NCBI GenBank assembly: GCA_002433025.1
Contig: DJGZ01000067.1
Coordinates: 1-64,000 of the forward strand
From: Bacteroidales bacterium UBA5833
GTDB taxonomy: Bacteria > Bacteroidota > Bacteroidia > Bacteroidales > Lentimicrobiaceae
Reading direction: 5' to 3'
DNA length: 64,000 bases
Shown in pieces: positions 33,472 through 43,211 of this stretch. Position 1 is the stretch's first letter, and each line of letters starts with the position of its first letter. The notes beneath the pieces are model-generated. The model worked only from the letters and a program-made list of their open reading frames with translations. It was not told the DNA's origin and made no database searches. The position numbers and the translations under genes are program-made.

Positions 33472-36400
33472 TTATTTTACCCTTACCTCTCCCGATCCGT
33501 GATAGGAGTAGTACTGTCCGTTATACATGGCATCCGCGCTTACCGGTCCCTGCTTAAAGGTTCCTTTGGCGGTTGCCCTCACCATATAATAAAACTTCTG
33601 CTGTTTGCCGCCTGCATTGACAAACAGATTAACCCTGTCGTCCCTGATATCGGTGTAGTCGGGAACCGACCGGTCTTTGGCCCAGTCAATACCCCTGTCG
33701 GCAGTGAGGCGGGTGTTTTCCACTTCGAAACAGGCCGGCAGGATATCGGTGACCACAACATTTTCCACGGCGCTGTTGTCGTTGGTCGAAAGGGTGATTT
33801 CAACCACGATCAGGTCATTCTGCCTGATTTCTTGCGGGTTGACCTGAGCGCCGTTTCGGTCGAGCATACGCCGTCTGACGGATAATACCCTGTCTTCTTC
33901 CCTGTTAACAGGCGATGAAGGGATTCCCTCTGATTCGAGATAATAGTATAGCATACCCGGGCCGCTTGTGGTAATCGTTGCCGCTGAGCCGGATATGTCC
34001 AGCAGAAGGTCTTCTCCCTTGAAAGATACTGTTTGCCGGTTTTTTACAGCGATACTGGCGGAAATGTTTTCAGATTTTGCTTGTCCGGCCAGTCTGCCTA
34101 ATGCCAGCAGGGAGAATGCCCTTTCCTGGGTGGACATCCAGCGGGAGGCGTTCATCATTTCACCCACCTGCCGTGCAAGCATGGCAACCATGGGGTGGGC
34201 GGGGTCGGCATTTACCAATGTATAGAGGGCAATGGCCCTGTCGCGCAGGGGCGAGCTGTAACTGCCACCGTTCATCACGGCAGGTTCGGTGCTGTTGTCC
34301 CAGGAGTTGGGTAAAAGTTCATCGAAACTTCTCCGGTCACCTGCCAGGGCATAAGCGCAGGCGAGCATAAAGCGGCTGTCGGTGCTCAGCTCTCCCGCCC
34401 TTGCCTTGTAGTAGTTCATGGTCGGCAAATGCTGCTTTCCTGCCAGTGCCAGTACATAAAGCGAATAGAAGGTTTCGCGGTTAGGCTGGTTTCTCCGCTG
34501 CCATTGGTTGCTGCCTCCGGTTTTATAGAAATATTCTGTCACCGGTTTCTGTTTGATTTTTTCAGTGAGGTAGCGGTAGATGTTGCCGGCCACAACAGGG
34601 TTGACGCTATAGCCGGCATTCGCGGCTTCATAAAGGAAGTGGGCAGCATAGGCAGAGTTCCACCAATGCGCTTCTCCGCCCGAAGGCCAGGAGACAAGGC
34701 CGCCGTTGTATTGCTGAAGGGCAGCTATTTTCAGGACGGCCTCGTTGACATTTTCCGAAGTATTGAATTTTCCGGCTAGATGTCCCTGCTTCAGCATCCC
34801 GGCGAGGTCGTCGAAATAGAGCTGGGGGAAGGCCGCAGAAATGGTCTGCTCAAGGCAACCATAAGGATAATTGACCAATTCACTCAGGTCGCGGGCATAA
34901 CGCCCGGCCGGTGAACGGGTGAGCAGCAGCTTTGCCGAGGCAGTTCCCTCCATAAACTCTGTAGCCGGTTCAAGTGCAACTTTCTGCCCGCCTTTTATAC
35001 TGCCTGCCTCCGCAGTTTTCTCCAGACCAACAGCCGGCCTTACGCCGATTTCTGTAGATTCGGTAAAGGTTTCGCCTGCCGCTGCCGCACTTACTATGAC
35101 TTCAGCCTTGCCGGTAGCCTCACCGGCTGTGAGGGGATAGAACAGCTGTTTTTCGCTGTTGGGCGGTATGCTGATTTCCGGTTCACTGAGCTTTCCGGCT
35201 TTCAGCGGGCCTGAAACCTTAATGGCCGGTTTTACGGTCATCGGTTTATCTGTGGTATTGGTAAAGGTTACCATAATCCCTGCCTCGTCAGCGGGACTGA
35301 GAAAGCGGGGCAGCGAACTGCTGATCACCAGCGGGTCGGCAATCCTGATCTGCTTTTCGCCGGATCCAAACTGCTTTTCAGTGTAGGCGAGGGCCATCAC
35401 CCTGACCGCTCCTGAAAACTGCGGAATGCTGATGTTAAAAACCACCTCACCTTTTGCATTTGCTTTTTTTACACCACTCCAGAGCGAGAGCAGTTTAACC
35501 CGTTTCGAGGTAAGCGGGTTCAGCCGTTTACCCAGGTCAAAGCCCCGGTCGCCGCCGCTTGATGATCTGCCGCCTGACAATTCGGGAAACAGTTCGTCAA
35601 AAAGGTCGTAAGGGGTTACTTCGAGCGCCCTTTTCTGATAAAAATAGTGATAAGGGTCGGGCGTTTTATAGTCCGTTATCTGCAAAATTCCCTCATCCAC
35701 CACAGCAATGGTAACTTCGGCATGGGGGGAGGTTTTTATCTTAACCGTCTGTTTAACTTTTGAACGCAATTTCGCGGGTGCCTCAATGGAAACGCTTAAC
35801 CTGCGGTTGGGCAGGTCAACCTTTACACTTGAATATCCGTGCGCAACGGTAAGCGGCAGACCCGAATTGTCGGTTTTTCTGATCAGTGTTGCGCTGATAT
35901 AGACATTGGGCATAAATGCCTCCCCGATTTTCAGGTTAAGGGTAGCGCCCCCGCCGGAGGCTTGCAGGGAATGGTGCTCCAGTACTTTGTCCTGTTCGAC
36001 GGTTACCAGCAACTCACCGTCAAACGGTGTTTTGAAAAGCACCTTTGCCAGATCTCCCGGTTTGTAATTTTCCAGGTCGGTCTCTATGCCGATTTCGCCT
36101 TCGCGGTTCACATAAAAGGATGAACTGCCTGCATCACCCCACCCATAGGCGTAAAAGCCCTCGGCTACATAGTTCGGGCTGCCGGTAATGCTGACCCTGA
36201 CCTGATACTCTCCGGAAAGCGGCGGCGAATACTGGAATGTATAGCCTTGTGGTGAAATGGTGACTTCCCTGGAAAATACAATACTTTCTTTTTTCTGTGA
36301 GCGGTAACTGGTCTGGCCATAATTGCGCTCGAGCACTGTTTCCCATTTCAGGTGAACGATTTCAATCCTGACCCCGCCACTGGCAGGCTTTTCGGCACGG

Positions 36401-38877
36401 TTGAGCGACAGCAGGCTGATGTTGACGGGCTTTTGCGTTGATACCCAGCCGGGTAAGCGTTTAATGCCGGGGAAATAATCCTGGGTGTAGATATCTGCGC
36501 GTGTGTAACGGTTGACAGGCCGGCCGGTTTCATCAAAAACGGTTGTGAACAGTCTTGCTTCGAGAATACCAATGTTCAGGTGGCCGGGCAGGCTGAACTG
36601 CTGTGCAAGTTTCCCATCGGGTCCTGTAGCCCCTTCATTCACCTGGTTTTCAATATAAATGTCAGCCGGTGTGAAGATGTTGAAGTTGAAATCAGGATAT
36701 TTTGCAGGGTTGAAAGCCTTGCGGCTGATGCGCAATTCATTTTCCACCTTGCGGCCGGAAGCCGGAGGGCCGAACAGATTGGTTGCTGTTACATCGGCAG
36801 TAAGCCTTTGCCCCGGTTTGTAAGCATTTTTATCTGTTTTAACGTCGACCCTGATCCTGTCGGGCATAAAGTCTTCGACCGCGATCCGGTAGCTGCCCAT
36901 CAACACATCGTTCGATGCAAGCATCTCAATAACATAAGTTCCGGTGAGCGCGGCGGCCGGCAGGCTGAAATTCAGTGTTGCCGCCCCGTTTTTATTGAGT
37001 TGGGCGCGCCTTACCATAAAATCGCGGCCATCAGGAGCCAGTATCCTGAATTTTACCGGAAGTTCTGCTATGGTTTCCCATTTGAAACTGCGGACAATTG
37101 CATTGCAGAAAACCGAATCACCGGGCCGGTAAAGGTTACGGTCGCCATAGAAGAATGCATCGTATTTCAGTCCGGCAGTTCTTTTCCCCCCGGCATCGAA
37201 ACGCGAGGTTTCAACGGCAGAGCGGTCAAAGAGCAATACATTGAAGTCCTGGTCCTTCCTGGCAGAGATCATGGTGACGGTGTAGCCGGGGATGGTTTTC
37301 TGCATATCCCTGAAGATGGCGGTACCATCGGCACCGGTAGTAACCTGGTGTACCATCTGATTGTTGCGGCTGATAAAACGGATGGTGACCCCCTCAACCG
37401 GACCGGCGGTGGAAATGGATCGGGCAGCCACAAAAATTTCATCAACACCCTGGCGGACGATAAGGCCGATGTCTGATACCGACACCAGCTGAACATCGCT
37501 CAGCCACGATTTTTCAACAGATTCGGCTTTGATCAGGTAAAGCCCTTTGGCATCGGCCGATAATTCCAGTTCTTCCGGCTTCAGATTGAGCAGCCTGATG
37601 TTGCCTTTACGGGGAAGTGCGCGGGTGTCAATCTCGCGGGTTGAAATTACCTTCCCGTAATTTTCATCCAGGCTGTAACCGTAGGAGTCGTAATAATTAT
37701 CGTCCTCATAATACCAGTTCCAGCTTTTTCCGTTGCGCATAAAATGCTGGATGTTGTTCTCAAATACTTTAAATACGGTAACCTTGATTTTCGGGATATT
37801 GATGATGTTCAGCCCGAGGTTGCGCGCGCCTGCAGGGGTCAGGTAAAGGCTGTTCTGGTCGCTGAATGCGAGGTAGGGCTGCAGGGCGCCGAATGTGACG
37901 GTGTATTTCTGATCGTTACCCAGTTCCGGTCCGAAAATACCCCTGACCTTACCCGACACGGAGAGCTCAACGGCGGCACCGTCGGCGAAGTTGCCCTTAA
38001 GCGCAAAGCCGTTGCCGATAGATTTCAATTCAAAGGGGATTTCCGGACTTATCTTCAGAAGCCCCTTCATGCCCTGCAACACCACCGGCTGGGAGGTGAA
38101 TACACGGATCACTCCTTCGCCTTCTTCATAATCAGCGACAACATCAGAAATTTCCAGCCTGTCGCGGGGAGGTACGGCCAGGGCTACCGAAAGCTCTTCC
38201 GGATTGATGCGGTCTGAACCTTTGCATTGTATGCCTTTGCCCATAACGATGGTAATTTCACCTTCAGGCGCTGTGCCGTTGTTGACAGGTATGGCCAGTT
38301 CCGCTTCTGCCGGATTTCCCCTGCTGATCAGATCATACATCAGTGATTTGTCGTTATTTCGGACCGAAAGGAAGCTGCGGATGTTGCCCGGCTCAATCTC
38401 ATAATTGAAAACTATGATCATCCGGAGCTGAACCTGTCCGGGGTCCGCCTCACTCACCCCCCAGTAGGCATAGGCCTGATCAATGGTAAGGTATGGGGTG
38501 TGAAACCTGATGCCCCCGGTTTCAGGTTGGTATTTCTTTCCGCTGAGCTCCGACAATTTTTTGGTAAGCGTGGCCGTGTAGTCGGTGTTTGGTGCAAACG
38601 GCACTGCGGGCGAAAACACCAGTTGCCGCGCCGAAGTCCATTTGAACCGCCCGGGAATAGCGGGGGTAATCTTTATGTATTCCGCAGAGTCCCACCGGTT
38701 GAATACGGAATCAACTGCCATGTCGCGGTTAAAATTGAATTCCAGATTCTGGAACTGATCGATCTGCTGATCGAAATTCATCGATTCAACCCTGAGCAGG
38801 TTGGCCGGCCCGCAGGCTGAAATCAGGATTAAGACTGACCAGAAAAAATGGCGGAGAATACTGTTGGTTAAGGACAT
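33472..38877 (-). CDS. Alpha-2-macroglobulin family lipoprotein
   Basis: A 1801-residue envelope protein. The N-terminus is a lipoprotein signal with lipobox LISAC (Cys22), so it is lipid-anchored. MG-type beta domains follow, then the A2M region (GSGEKQIRIADPLVISSSLPRFLSPADEA, about 1150-1190), the thioester motif YGCLEQT (near residue 1340) with the alpha-alpha toroid domain behind it (LVSWPSGGEAHWWNSAYAAHF), and a C-terminal receptor-like domain. Bacterial A2Ms are thought to trap foreign proteases after bait cleavage, through the intact CLEQ thioester seen here. The large size is normal for Bacteroidota members. It is followed after 5 bases by a membrane HExxH protein. The opposite strand holds long open frames, which are coding shadows. 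Confidence 0.92.
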   Translation of the reverse strand: MSLTNSILRHFFWSVLILISACGPANLLRVESMNFDQQIDQFQNLEFNFNRDMAVDSVFNRWDSAEYIKITPAIPGRFKWTSARQLVFSPAVPFAPNTDYTATLTKKLSELSGKKYQPETGGIRFHTPYLTIDQAYAYWGVSEADPGQVQLRMIIVFNYEIEPGNIRSFLSVRNNDKSLMYDLISRGNPAEAELAIPVNNGTAPEGEITIVMGKGIQCKGSDRINPEELSVALAVPPRDRLEISDVVADYEEGEGVIRVFTSQPVVLQGMKGLLKISPEIPFELKSIGNGFALKGNFADGAAVELSVSGKVRGIFGPELGNDQKYTVTFGALQPYLAFSDQNSLYLTPAGARNLGLNIINIPKIKVTVFKVFENNIQHFMRNGKSWNWYYEDDNYYDSYGYSLDENYGKVISTREIDTRALPRKGNIRLLNLKPEELELSADAKGLYLIKAESVEKSWLSDVQLVSVSDIGLIVRQGVDEIFVAARSISTAGPVEGVTIRFISRNNQMVHQVTTGADGTAIFRDMQKTIPGYTVTMISARKDQDFNVLLFDRSAVETSRFDAGGKRTAGLKYDAFFYGDRNLYRPGDSVFCNAIVRSFKWETIAELPVKFRILAPDGRDFMVRRAQLNKNGAATLNFSLPAAALTGTYVIEMLASNDVLMGSYRIAVEDFMPDRIRVDVKTDKNAYKPGQRLTADVTATNLFGPPASGRKVENELRISRKAFNPAKYPDFNFNIFTPADIYIENQVNEGATGPDGKLAQQFSLPGHLNIGILEARLFTTVFDETGRPVNRYTRADIYTQDYFPGIKRLPGWVSTQKPVNISLLSLNRAEKPASGGVRIEIVHLKWETVLERNYGQTSYRSQKKESIVFSREVTISPQGYTFQYSPPLSGEYQVRVSITGSPNYVAEGFYAYGWGDAGSSSFYVNREGEIGIETDLENYKPGDLAKVLFKTPFDGELLVTVEQDKVLEHHSLQASGGGATLNLKIGEAFMPNVYISATLIRKTDNSGLPLTVAHGYSSVKVDLPNRRLSVSIEAPAKLRSKVKQTVKIKTSPHAEVTIAVVDEGILQITDYKTPDPYHYFYQKRALEVTPYDLFDELFPELSGGRSSSGGDRGFDLGKRLNPLTSKRVKLLSLWSGVKKANAKGEVVFNISIPQFSGAVRVMALAYTEKQFGSGEKQIRIADPLVISSSLPRFLSPADEAGIMVTFTNTTDKPMTVKPAIKVSGPLKAGKLSEPEISIPPNSEKQLFYPLTAGEATGKAEVIVSAAAAGETFTESTEIGVRPAVGLEKTAEAGSIKGGQKVALEPATEFMEGTASAKLLLTRSPAGRYARDLSELVNYPYGCLEQTISAAFPQLYFDDLAGMLKQGHLAGKFNTSENVNEAVLKIAALQQYNGGLVSWPSGGEAHWWNSAYAAHFLYEAANAGYSVNPVVAGNIYRYLTEKIKQKPVTEYFYKTGGSNQWQRRNQPNRETFYSLYVLALAGKQHLPTMNYYKARAGELSTDSRFMLACAYALAGDRRSFDELLPNSWDNSTEPAVMNGGSYSSPLRDRAIALYTLVNADPAHPMVAMLARQVGEMMNASRWMSTQERAFSLLALGRLAGQAKSENISASIAVKNRQTVSFKGEDLLLDISGSAATITTSGPGMLYYYLESEGIPSSPVNREEDRVLSVRRRMLDRNGAQVNPQEIRQNDLIVVEITLSTNDNSAVENVVVTDILPACFEVENTRLTADRGIDWAKDRSVPDYTDIRDDRVNLFVNAGGKQQKFYYMVRATAKGTFKQGPVSADAMYNGQYYSYHGSGEVRVK

Positions 38878-39075
38878 ATCCGGAATATTTTTAGTAAGAC
38901 CTTACAGATATAGTTGAGTTTATATCTAAAAATACGGCAATTGGCTAATTTACAACAAAATTTTTCTGGTAGTGTGATTTTTCAGCAGCGTAATTTTATG
39001 CTGGTTATAACCTCTGAAACCTGACCATTACTTCCGCAGCCATGAAATTAAAGCCGGCGGGTTTCTTTAGTGCCA

Positions 39076-39621
39076 TCAATCCCCTTGCCCGAAAATTGCA
39101 TAACAAACCAGATCTTTATATGCTCCCCAGTGAAGGATATGTGATTTCAGCGTTGCTTCGTAATGCATGCCGGCTTTTTCCATTACGCGTCCTGAAGCCG
39201 GATTGCCGGCAAAATGGTTTGCTGTTACCTTATGCAGGTGCAATGAATTTAAAGCATAATCCAGGACTGCCTTTGCCGCTTCTGTGCAATAACCATGATT
39301 CCAGAACTCTTCACCGACCCAGTAGCCAAGCTCTGCAAGTTTGTACTGCAATTGCATTGAAAGACCGGCGGCACCTATCAGTTGGCCGCTGCCCTTGAGC
39401 GTGATGGCGAAAATGACCGACTTCCCTTCTTCAAATTCTTTGACATGCGTAGCGATCCAGGCTTCGGCCATCCCGTCGAGATAGGGGAAAGGCATGGCAA
39501 GGGTATTGGATGCAACGGCTTCCCTGCCGGCCATGCGCTGAACATCTTTTGCATCCCCTGTGTTGAATTTTCTGAGAATCAGTCTTTCGGTTGTAATCTC
39601 CGGATATTCCCTGTTCAGCAT
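39076..39621 (-). CDS. GNAT acetyltransferase, RimJ/RimL type
   Basis: A 181-residue N-acetyltransferase: TERLILRKFNTGDAKDVQRM near residue 10, IGAAGLSMQLQYKLAELGYWVGEEFWNHGYCTEA near 75-110 (the acetyl-CoA binding segment) and KVTANHFAGNPASGRVMEKAGM near 130-150. The acceptor could be a ribosomal protein, another protein or a small molecule; it cannot be told from sequence. It follows the usher-like gene by 29 bases on the same strand and so may be read from the fibre operon, perhaps by accident of position. Confidence 0.88.
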   Translation of the reverse strand: MLNREYPEITTERLILRKFNTGDAKDVQRMAGREAVASNTLAMPFPYLDGMAEAWIATHVKEFEEGKSVIFAITLKGSGQLIGAAGLSMQLQYKLAELGYWVGEEFWNHGYCTEAAKAVLDYALNSLHLHKVTANHFAGNPASGRVMEKAGMHYEATLKSHILHWGAYKDLVCYAIFGQGD

Positions 39622-39650
39622 GGCTTATCGTTATCTATAGATAGAGTGTC

Positions 39651-42600
39651 TTATCTGATTACAGATTTTCCTGTTTGTGCTGCAATTCCTCTGCTATTCA
39701 AAATTTCAGCCTCCCTCGCTGCATCCTGCCGCGTATGGAAGTATCCGAGCCTGACTTTATAGAAACCCTTCTCCCTGATGATTCCGCAGGGGGCTTCCGT
39801 AAGACTGCATACTTTCATCTTTAACTTTTTTGCACTGTCGGGGTTGGTAAAAGCACCGCACTGAACATAAAAAACGCCTGCGGATAGATTGATATTCCCT
39901 TCTATAACTTCAGGCTGCGGTTCTGCGGATGCTTCTGCAGGCTGTGCTGAATCCTGCCTGACGGATATTTTTTCAGGTTCTGAAATTAATGGAATGTTAT
40001 CAGTCTGGCTGACAGTGACATCAGGCGATACTGCAAGATCTTCATCATCAGGGATATGCCCGGCGGCCCCGCTTTCTTCGCCTGCCGGGAATGGCAAGGC
40101 TGAGGTGAGCGTAAAGCTGATATCGTCGGCAATGTCTCCGTATTTGTATGGGGCTATTTCAAACTCAATATCGGGCGGATTGCTGATGAATCCGAGCCGG
40201 CTTAGCTGCAGTGAGTCGACGGATGCGGTATATCTTCCCGGAGCCAGGCCCAGGAAAGCATAAAATCCGTCCTGTTCCGAAAGGACTCTGCCCGCTGTTT
40301 TTCCGGCTGAACCGGTGATGTTGATGATTATCCTGCCCAACCCTTTTTCCTGTGCGCCGTCTTTCAGGTAAACCATTCCGTTGACTTCTCCCATGACCTT
40401 AACCGGAATAGACACCCTTTTAAACTGGTTGGGATCAGCATAGACGCTTAATTTCTTATCCTCAATCTGCCAGGCTACATTTTCAAGCGTATTGTCATCA
40501 ATTTCGAGCAGGTAGGATGTGAAAGGTTCCAGTTCAATGATGCGGATAAGCGTATCGCCTCTGTCTATGAGAAGCCTGCCACCGTTAATCCTGACATTCA
40601 GGCCTTCTATGGCATCTTCTCCGGTATCGCGTTTTCCGTTGTGATTCACATCGAGGAAAGGCTCAACGGTAATGCCTCCGCGGCCGACTTTAGACCGGTT
40701 GTCGGCAAGCACTGCACCGTTTCCGCTGCCGAAGGCAAAGCCGCCCCTGGCGCTTTCGGTGGTGTACAGTCGCTTGTTGGCAATCCTTGCTGAAGCAGAG
40801 GTCTGTGCAAAACTAAAGTCGTATCTGAATGCCAGCTCCACACTGCGGTATACCGAACGGATATTCTCTTCATATATAAGTGAGAGATGTGCTTTCTGTG
40901 AGAAGGTATGTTCCAGCTCTGCCTTCACCGAAACCAGTTTCTTGTTTGTAATGTCAACCTGCGCCTGGGGCCTGAAGTTGGTGTTGCGCCCCATCCTGAA
41001 TCCGAGCGAAAGATTGGAGTAAATGTACGGACTGCCTTTGGTGATCCAGGTCGCAAAACCTGAAATATTGGCATTTACCATTCCGAAATAGGATGACAAC
41101 AATACCTCGGCTGATGAAAAGGTGAGTTGTTCCAGCACATTCTGCCTGAAGCCTACCCTTGCAAAGCTGCGAAAGGTTCCCAGCCTGACCGGCATGGATA
41201 GGCTTGCTTTACGTTCCTCAAGGTAATTGAAGCTGATGGCCTTTTGACCCGGCGTGTAATGAATGTAATCAAGTTCAAAAACCAGACTTGATGGAAGCCG
41301 GTAATTCAGCAGGCCACGGGTTCTGACTCCGTGGGCATATTCACCGGTGAACATGAAGTTGTTCAGGAAGCGTAATGAGGTATTCAGGAATGGGATGGAG
41401 CTGCCGCTCTTTATGGAAGAAAGGTACTCAATACCCCCGCCGACCGTTAAATTCCGGTGCAGCCCGACGCCTGCTTCGGTGCGGGTGTATAGCGCGTTGC
41501 TTGTGTCCCTTACGATTCCGCTGCTGACATTGTATTCCATCGTGCCTTTGGGCAGAAAGTTATAAGGAATGTTCAGCGTTTGTTCGCGCACCCGTTCTTC
41601 GCCCCATGGCCCGTAGAACTTCAGGGTAATCTCGGAAATGCCGTAAACCAGCGGAACTTCAAAGCTGAAGAATCCCGAAGCATCGGCCGTGGTAAAATCA
41701 ACAATGACATTGTTGATGAATAATTCAACCGTCCATCCGGGTTCGGTATAATCGCTCAGCAGATAGCTGCCGAATGATTTTCTGAAAGAGGTAGGCGTAT
41801 TTGTGGCTGTAACTCCAATTACCGGGGCGTAAATGGAGGAGATGGAGCGGGGCTGGATTTTCCCTGCCGCCACCTGCTTTACCACCCGTGCATCATTATT
41901 GGCCCAGCGCCATCTGTAATACTGCTGTCGTTCCTCGAACCCTGTGCGGCTGGAGTAGTTCAGCATGATGTTTGTTTCACCGCCCAGCAACTCCGCGCCC
42001 AGGCCCAGGCTGGCACGGGTGTCACTTCTTCCCCCTTCGCTCTGCGACGAGATAACCGACCAGTCAACCATCCCGCCCCTTGCCGGATGATATTGTCGTT
42101 TGAGGGTGGTATCCACCGTTACCTCACCCTTCAGCCGGCTCACATTTTTGCGCATCACAGCCAGCCTCAATTCCTTGATTACAGGTAATTCGTGGTGGGT
42201 CTTCAGTTCAATGGACATAGACCTGAAATTAAAACTCAGGTATAGGCCGAAAATTCTGCCAAAGACATCGTTACGCATGTACAGTCCGTTAGCTGTCCTC
42301 AAAAGGCTTGTTTTGTCAAGCGGGTATTTTTCGTTGCCGACGGTTGCGACTTGTCCTGTATGGGAAATGAGGTACCGGTTCTGCTCTTTCAGGAAAAAGC
42401 CGCTCACCGAGTCGTAATTTTTTGAAAGCTCGTGGTTAATTTTCAGAAAACCGAAAAGCTCGCCAACCGGAAGATACAACTTGTCATCCATGTAAACGGC
42501 ATTCATTTCGAATCCGCCGACTCCCTGGATCATCAGGAATACACCGATCTCATCATATTCAGGTTCCTGTTGTGCCATGGCATTGACCATGGATGCACAG

Positions 42601-42680
42601 GTCAGCAACAGCGCAACCGCCGCCCTTTTCCATAAGGCCGGCCGGGATCGGGTATTTGTGACGTTGCGGGGTAGTGTCAT
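39651..42680 (-). CDS. Usher-like outer-membrane protein with C-terminal SPOR domain
   Basis: A 1009-residue exported protein (signal to about residue 37). Residues 42-170 resemble an usher N-terminal domain (KLYLPVGELFGFLKI, VFGRIFGLYLSFNFRSM). A beta-barrel-like part follows, with an usher-like segment near 310-390: ELFINNVIVDFTTADASGFF, VPLVYGISEITLKFYGPWGE, then FLPKGTMEYNVSSGI. A linker with FLDVNHNGKRDTGED (near 673) leads to Ig-like beta domains, a Pro/Glu-rich stretch and a SPOR domain (about 930-1009, GVFYVQCGAFTNPDSAKKLK), which would bind peptidoglycan. Its gene lies 21 bases after a DUF4402 gene, downstream of a PapD-like chaperone. I infer a fibre-assembly pore. The barrel could also be a different exporter, so the usher role is a prediction. 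Confidence 0.65.
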   Translation of the reverse strand: MTLPRNVTNTRSRPALWKRAAVALLLTCASMVNAMAQQEPEYDEIGVFLMIQGVGGFEMNAVYMDDKLYLPVGELFGFLKINHELSKNYDSVSGFFLKEQNRYLISHTGQVATVGNEKYPLDKTSLLRTANGLYMRNDVFGRIFGLYLSFNFRSMSIELKTHHELPVIKELRLAVMRKNVSRLKGEVTVDTTLKRQYHPARGGMVDWSVISSQSEGGRSDTRASLGLGAELLGGETNIMLNYSSRTGFEERQQYYRWRWANNDARVVKQVAAGKIQPRSISSIYAPVIGVTATNTPTSFRKSFGSYLLSDYTEPGWTVELFINNVIVDFTTADASGFFSFEVPLVYGISEITLKFYGPWGEERVREQTLNIPYNFLPKGTMEYNVSSGIVRDTSNALYTRTEAGVGLHRNLTVGGGIEYLSSIKSGSSIPFLNTSLRFLNNFMFTGEYAHGVRTRGLLNYRLPSSLVFELDYIHYTPGQKAISFNYLEERKASLSMPVRLGTFRSFARVGFRQNVLEQLTFSSAEVLLSSYFGMVNANISGFATWITKGSPYIYSNLSLGFRMGRNTNFRPQAQVDITNKKLVSVKAELEHTFSQKAHLSLIYEENIRSVYRSVELAFRYDFSFAQTSASARIANKRLYTTESARGGFAFGSGNGAVLADNRSKVGRGGITVEPFLDVNHNGKRDTGEDAIEGLNVRINGGRLLIDRGDTLIRIIELEPFTSYLLEIDDNTLENVAWQIEDKKLSVYADPNQFKRVSIPVKVMGEVNGMVYLKDGAQEKGLGRIIINITGSAGKTAGRVLSEQDGFYAFLGLAPGRYTASVDSLQLSRLGFISNPPDIEFEIAPYKYGDIADDISFTLTSALPFPAGEESGAAGHIPDDEDLAVSPDVTVSQTDNIPLISEPEKISVRQDSAQPAEASAEPQPEVIEGNINLSAGVFYVQCGAFTNPDSAKKLKMKVCSLTEAPCGIIREKGFYKVRLGYFHTRQDAAREAEILNSRGIAAQTGKSVIR

Positions 42681-42701
42681 TGCCGGATCAGCCTATCGTG
42701 T

Positions 42702-43211
42702 TTATTCCTGAATAAAGGTAATAAAGAACTGTCCGGTGTAATCCCCGGGAGGGTTTGCCAGAAAATTCCCCACCATCAGTGTACCACCCACCATGATTTG
42801 TGTTTTGAAAGGCGGATGGGTGGAATTGACAAAGGGTGAAACGGGCAGGCTTTGTCCGAGTTGTAACAGCATGCTGCCGCCGTTGTTGCCGGTAAGGGTG
42901 ATGGCCGGGCCGTTTAATATGCTGATAACCACACCAGCGTTGGCTTCCACTTCAAAAATGGCCGGATGATACTGGTATCCATGGTAGACAGGTATAATGT
43001 CACCGGTGATGTTGCGTGATCCGCCCGGTTCGATGGTGATTGTTCCGCCGCCGCTTCCGTTAATAAATGCGCCAAAGTTCAGGTGCTGGTAGGTTGAAAC
43101 CTTCATCGGACGGGGTGGATCTTCCTGCCCACTGGCATTGAAGGCGAGCAATAACAGCAAAAGCAGCTGAACGGATGCTTTATAAAAGGTTGTTATCTTC
43201 GGGTTTGTCAT
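42702..43211 (-). CDS. DUF4402 fimbrial-like subunit 3 (possible tip or base)
   Basis: A 169-residue exported beta-sandwich protein (signal peptide to about residue 28, ending SGQ). The DUF4402 pattern is clear: STYQHLNFGAFINGSGGGTITI near the mature start, GGSMLLQ in the middle and GGTLMVGNFLANPPGDYTGQFFITFIQE at the end. Gly lies 14 residues from the C-terminus as in chaperone-usher pilins, but the penultimate residue is Gln, not Tyr, and the mature chain reaches its LNFG strand about a dozen residues sooner than the other two subunits, so it may lack a donor strand. Start and giant-adhesin stop overlap (ATGA), so translation is coupled. Confidence 0.8.
   Translation of the reverse strand: MTNPKITTFYKASVQLLLLLLLAFNASGQEDPPRPMKVSTYQHLNFGAFINGSGGGTITIEPGGSRNITGDIIPVYHGYQYHPAIFEVEANAGVVISILNGPAITLTGNNGGSMLLQLGQSLPVSPFVNSTHPPFKTQIMVGGTLMVGNFLANPPGDYTGQFFITFIQE

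Noticed and set aside
36580..37476. 298-residue plus-strand frame opposite the alpha-2-macroglobulin gene
   Set aside because: Lies wholly within a well-supported gene on the other strand and has no recognisable domain or start signal.
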